A stretch of 64,000 bases of DNA, from positions 14,252,304-14,316,303 of the forward strand of contig OZ234496.1 of the NCBI GenBank assembly GCA_965153455.1, written 5' to 3'. Below, piece by piece: positions 61,013 to 64,000 of this stretch (positions are counted from its first letter, which is position 1; each line of letters begins with the position of its first letter). Origin of the DNA: Sphagnum compactum. Lineage: Eukaryota > Bryophyta > Sphagnopsida > Sphagnales. The notes under the pieces were generated by a model. It made no database searches. It was not told where the DNA came from and saw only the letters and a program-made list of their open reading frames with translations. The translations under genes and the position numbers were made by a program.

Positions 61013-61681
61013 TGCTGTAGGTTTTAAAAAAAGAAGAAGAAATCTCATCCCCTTTATGACCAAACTCAGGGTTGTGGTGCTGTGTTTTCATTACTTTTAT
61101 GGATAACTTTATTACGATCAACATGAAATTTGAAAGGAATGAAGTGAGGTGATCATCTTCATTTCAACTTAGGTTTGTTGAAAAACTTAACCTCCAAAGA
61201 TATTTTTTTCTACCCACCTAATTATTTTGCTACTGGGAATAAAATGATTCATAATAAGACAATGAGATTGGATCCCCTTGCTGCAACAAACATCTTTCCT
61301 TCCTTTCATGATGCTCATGGCATAATATACCCCCTACAACCTTGGCAGCTTTGACACAAGTAATGTCAACAAATATGAAAATAGAATAAAATAAATAAAA
61401 TAAAATGTGAAAAGGAAATGATTGAATCTTTAAGAATATTACCATTTTTCAAAATGAAAATTTCCAAAATTAAATTTAGTTATTTGACAAACACTTGGTC
61501 AGAGCTGCCAAGGTAAGGTAAGGTAAGGTAAGGTTTAGGGTTCAGGGTTTAGGGTTTAGTTTTCTCTTTGCATGCAGAGGTGACGAGCATGGTGCATGCA
61601 TCCCCCGCCCTCCCCCACACACATGAGAGAGAGAGTGCAGCAACACACGAACCAACCAAAATGGCTTATGGTGCGTAGGCA
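61013..61681. other. AT-rich spacer with telomere-like motifs
   Basis: No gene is supported. At 61511-61559 a (GTAAG)n run is followed by GGTTTAGGGTTCAGGGTTTAGGG, a degenerate TTTAGGG series. Confidence 0.5.
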
Positions 61682-62330
61682 TGGACTGCCCAATCATCCA
61701 CAAGAGGACTTAGCCAAATTTGGCTATAGGTCAGACAGAAAAAGTAGAAAACTTTTCAAGCCCCCCACTGGCGACATGCAACAACCACTTATGGTCTAAA
61801 ATATGGCAACTCTCGCAATTATTTCACCCTCGAAATGTGGCGATTGTGGGGGTGGTGGAGGATTTTTTATCTGAATTTTTTTAATAAAAACAATCCTAGA
61901 AATGAACAAATCCCTGGCTCCTATTCTTTCAGGTTGGTTGTTATATATTTTTTATTTTTTATTTTTTCAATTTTGTGAAGTAAGTGGACTGGAAATTTCA
62001 GTGCGGTTTTGTTTCTGGCGAAATTTCGCCATTTTTCTACAATGGAATAGGGGAAAAAGGTCGTTTGCTAGAGTAAATTCGAGTAATTTTGCTAAAATTT
62101 ATTTATTTAGGGTTAAGTTTCGCCAAATTTTCGATATGAAAAAAAAAAAAAAAAAAAAAAAACATGGCTGGCAAGCATCCATCCACAAGAGGATTTAGCC
62201 AAATTTGGCTACAAGTCAGAGAGAAAAGTCAGTAGATATTTTTATTTTAATTTTAAAAAAAAAAGAAATTATGTAGGTAAGCGTCATAATGTACTGACTG
62301 CCGACATGCACCAGAGAACCACTAAATAAA
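61682..62330. repeat. duplicated element with palindrome TAGCCAAATTTGGCTA
   Basis: CATCCACAAGAGGA(C/T)TTAGCC followed by AAATTTGGCTA and a (G/A)GTCAGA-GAGAAAA stretch occurs near 61693-61744 and again near 62178-62228. Each copy is followed by a related G(C)CGACATGCA...ACCACT segment (61768-61793 and 62302-62323). The core is a 16-bp perfect palindrome. Between the copies lie TTTCGCCA motifs and a poly-A run (62140-62161). It looks like a duplicated small non-autonomous element; class unknown. Confidence 0.6.
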
Positions 62331-62499
62331 AATATCCTATCAACTGCGTTTCTTCCTGGAAAAAGTGGCCACTTTGTGTTATCCAAAAAAAATCCTTTGG
62401 ACCAATCACAGCCCGGTTATAAATTTCGCCATAAAAGAGAATCCCCATGAAACGTCCAAAACTTCTGATTGCGAACGGCGTTTCTTTATGGGATGGGAT

Positions 62500-62600
62500 G
62501 TCGTCACTACGGGGAACGTCGTAAAAGAACGTTACAAAAAAAAACAGCTGAGAGAACGTGATGGGAGCAACCACTCAGGCGACGTGGCATCACTGAACTC
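62500..62600 (+). promoter_or_regulatory. ACGT-core cluster upstream of the right-edge gene
   Basis: ACGT cores occur near 62516, 62530, 62558 and 62582. The last is within GACGTGGC, which matches the ABA-response element core ACGTGGC. They lie 0.45-0.55 kb before the start codon of the right-edge gene, a usual place for bZIP sites. The CT-rich leader of that gene starts near 62808. Confidence 0.4.
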
Positions 62601-63040
62601 CACTATTTTCGCCCGGCAGCAAATCAAGCCCAACCCTTATCCACAAACAAACAAAGCTCCCATCTGTTCCCATGCGTTCCCTGATGTTTCCACAAATTCC
62701 CCTATATTCCTATAAGCTCCCTTAAGTTCTCATAAGTTCCCACCTCCTGTTCTCCCTTTTTCACATGCTCTCAAAGAGGCAGTGCTGGAGTCTCTTGTGT
62801 GAGTCTGCCTCTCTCTCTCTCTCTCTCTCTCTCTTCTGGACTGAGTTTGTTTTTGAGGAGTGGAGCTTCTTCTTCTTCTTCTTCTTCTACTGCTTCTGTT
62901 GTGGCCACTTTAGAGGGGCTCTGGAAGTAGAGAACCACTCTAGAGAATTGTAGAGTTTCGGAAATAGAAAGTGTTGAAGAGGAAGCGAAACAGAAGGAGG
63001 AGGAGGAGAAAGAGTAAAAGAACCAACTAAGGGAGAGGCG

Positions 63041-63651
63041 ATGGCGCCGGGAATGTCGTCTTTCTCGGCAACAATTACCTCATCAACGGCACCATGTGTT
63101 GCAGCAGCTCCTCCTCATCCCAGGGCCAGACATTCTCTCCCGCAAGCCGCTCGTCTACAGTGTAAAGGTAGTAGTAGTAGTGTAATAGTAGTTGTTGTTC
63201 CAGCTCTCTCTATCTATCTTACGGACTCCAATTTCTTCACCTGCAGCATTTGCATTGCATTGCATTGCATTGTATTGCATTCAATTCACACGCTTCTTCA
63301 TTGGGGTTTTGAAATTGGTCGATTTCTTGTCAGGCAGGATGCAGGAGCAGGATTTCATTTTTGGAACATCTGTCAGTCAGTGTTCCTGATGGATGGGTGC
63401 TCTTGTCAGGCTATAGACAGAGAGGGACAGTGAGAGACAGAGAGAGCATTCAAGTGTGGGAACATCAGCGGATGTTCTTGATGGGTGTTTTTTGTTGTAT
63501 TTTGTGGGAGGGAAATTGAGTACGGTGTACTGAGATTCATTGTGTTTGGGTGTCCTTGAGTTCAGCAGCAGTAGCAGCATCTTTTGGAGATCTGCACTCA
63601 ACTTTTGAGGGCATGCGGCAGTCCAACAATGTCGATAAGATCGGGAAACCT
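63041..63651 (+). CDS. probable plastid-targeted protein, 5' part only (two exons, runs off the window)
   Basis: Start ATGGCG at 63041 has a good plant context. Exon 1 is 63041-63167 (42 codons plus one base, donor AAAG|GTAGTA). Exon 2 is 63566-63651 (acceptor TTCAG, phase fits, donor CCT|GTGAGT). The first ~45 residues are rich in S, T, A, P and R with almost no acidic residues, like a chloroplast transit peptide. Exon 2 then encodes AAVAASFGDLHSTFEGMRQS and NNVDKIGKP. No family is recognised. No further exon is visible before the window ends. The leader carries a (CT)n run at 62808-62834 and a TCT run at about 62868-62887. Confidence 0.5.
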
Positions 63652-64000
63652 GTGAGTGTGACAAACCTAAATTTCTGTTGCTGCTGCTGTTGGGCAGTTA
63701 TCAAGCTCCGATGATGTTTTACAACACGTTTTAACTTCATGAATCATGTGAAGTTGAACTAGCTAGCTCTAGCTTGCTTCAGATCAAACATGTACTGACA
63801 TGCAATTTGCAGCAGTTTTTCAATTTTGAAACCACCAAAGATTTTTGAAAAAAAAAAGGGTGGGGGGAGGGTTGCATTATGTTCTTTCCAAAGGATTCAG
63901 GTTCTCTCACCATCGGAAGAAAAAAAGACCTGATGAGAATCATCACCCATGTTTGAATTCAGCACCTGCTGTGTCAACTCATGTAATTTGTGCATGTGCT

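Noticed and set aside
1-64000. tRNA, rRNA or snoRNA genes
   Set aside because: I looked for cloverleaf, rRNA core and C/D box patterns by eye and found none I could support. A covariance-model search would be decisive.

Overview
This is a nuclear plant window from a streptophyte, either a land plant or a close charophyte relative. The evidence is three intron-rich genes with GT-AG splicing whose predicted proteins are of plant type (a TOR kinase ending in a canonical FATC tail, a PTB1/PTB2-class RNA-binding protein and a GT106-type O-fucosyltransferase-like protein), Arabidopsis-type TTTAGGG repeats, CT/GA-rich 5' leaders, and long AT-rich repeat-filled spacers. The species cannot be named from the sequence alone. 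All recognised genes are on the + strand.

Layout: 1-5.2 kb is AT-rich spacer with no supported gene. 5.25-12.54 kb holds an O-fucosyltransferase-like gene (TATA box, long 5' leader with an inferred leader intron, 12 coding exons, 580 codons). 12.6-21.6 kb is spacer with a GC-richer LTR-like block (about 17.63-18.46 kb) and a degenerate ~102-bp satellite whose orientation flips (19.59-21.43 kb). 21.7-27.61 kb holds the PTB gene (10 coding exons, 526 codons). 27.6-36.8 kb is spacer with ~90-bp, 189-bp and 83-bp tandem repeats, an extreme AT tract and a broken PIF/Harbinger-like transposase. 36.87-58.46 kb holds TOR with a leader region of up to 2.8 kb and 54 coding exons (2,517 codons; all phases close). 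58.5-62.7 kb is spacer with a 4 x 56-bp minisatellite and a duplicated palindromic element. At 63.04 kb the first two exons of a probable plastid-targeted protein begin and run off the window.

The genes act in separate processes: Golgi glycosylation, splicing control, nutrient/growth signalling, and a probable plastid function. They share CT/GA-rich leaders. I found no operon-like or cluster logic and no clearly novel system. The best leads are a pyrimidine-rich long intron in PTB (possible self-regulation by splicing), a predicted GC-AG intron inside the TOR kinase domain, a possible 61-nt poison exon in TOR, and the inverted satellite next to the PTB promoter. Exon boundaries were read by eye from splice sites, phase and remembered family conservation; no alignment or transcript data were available.
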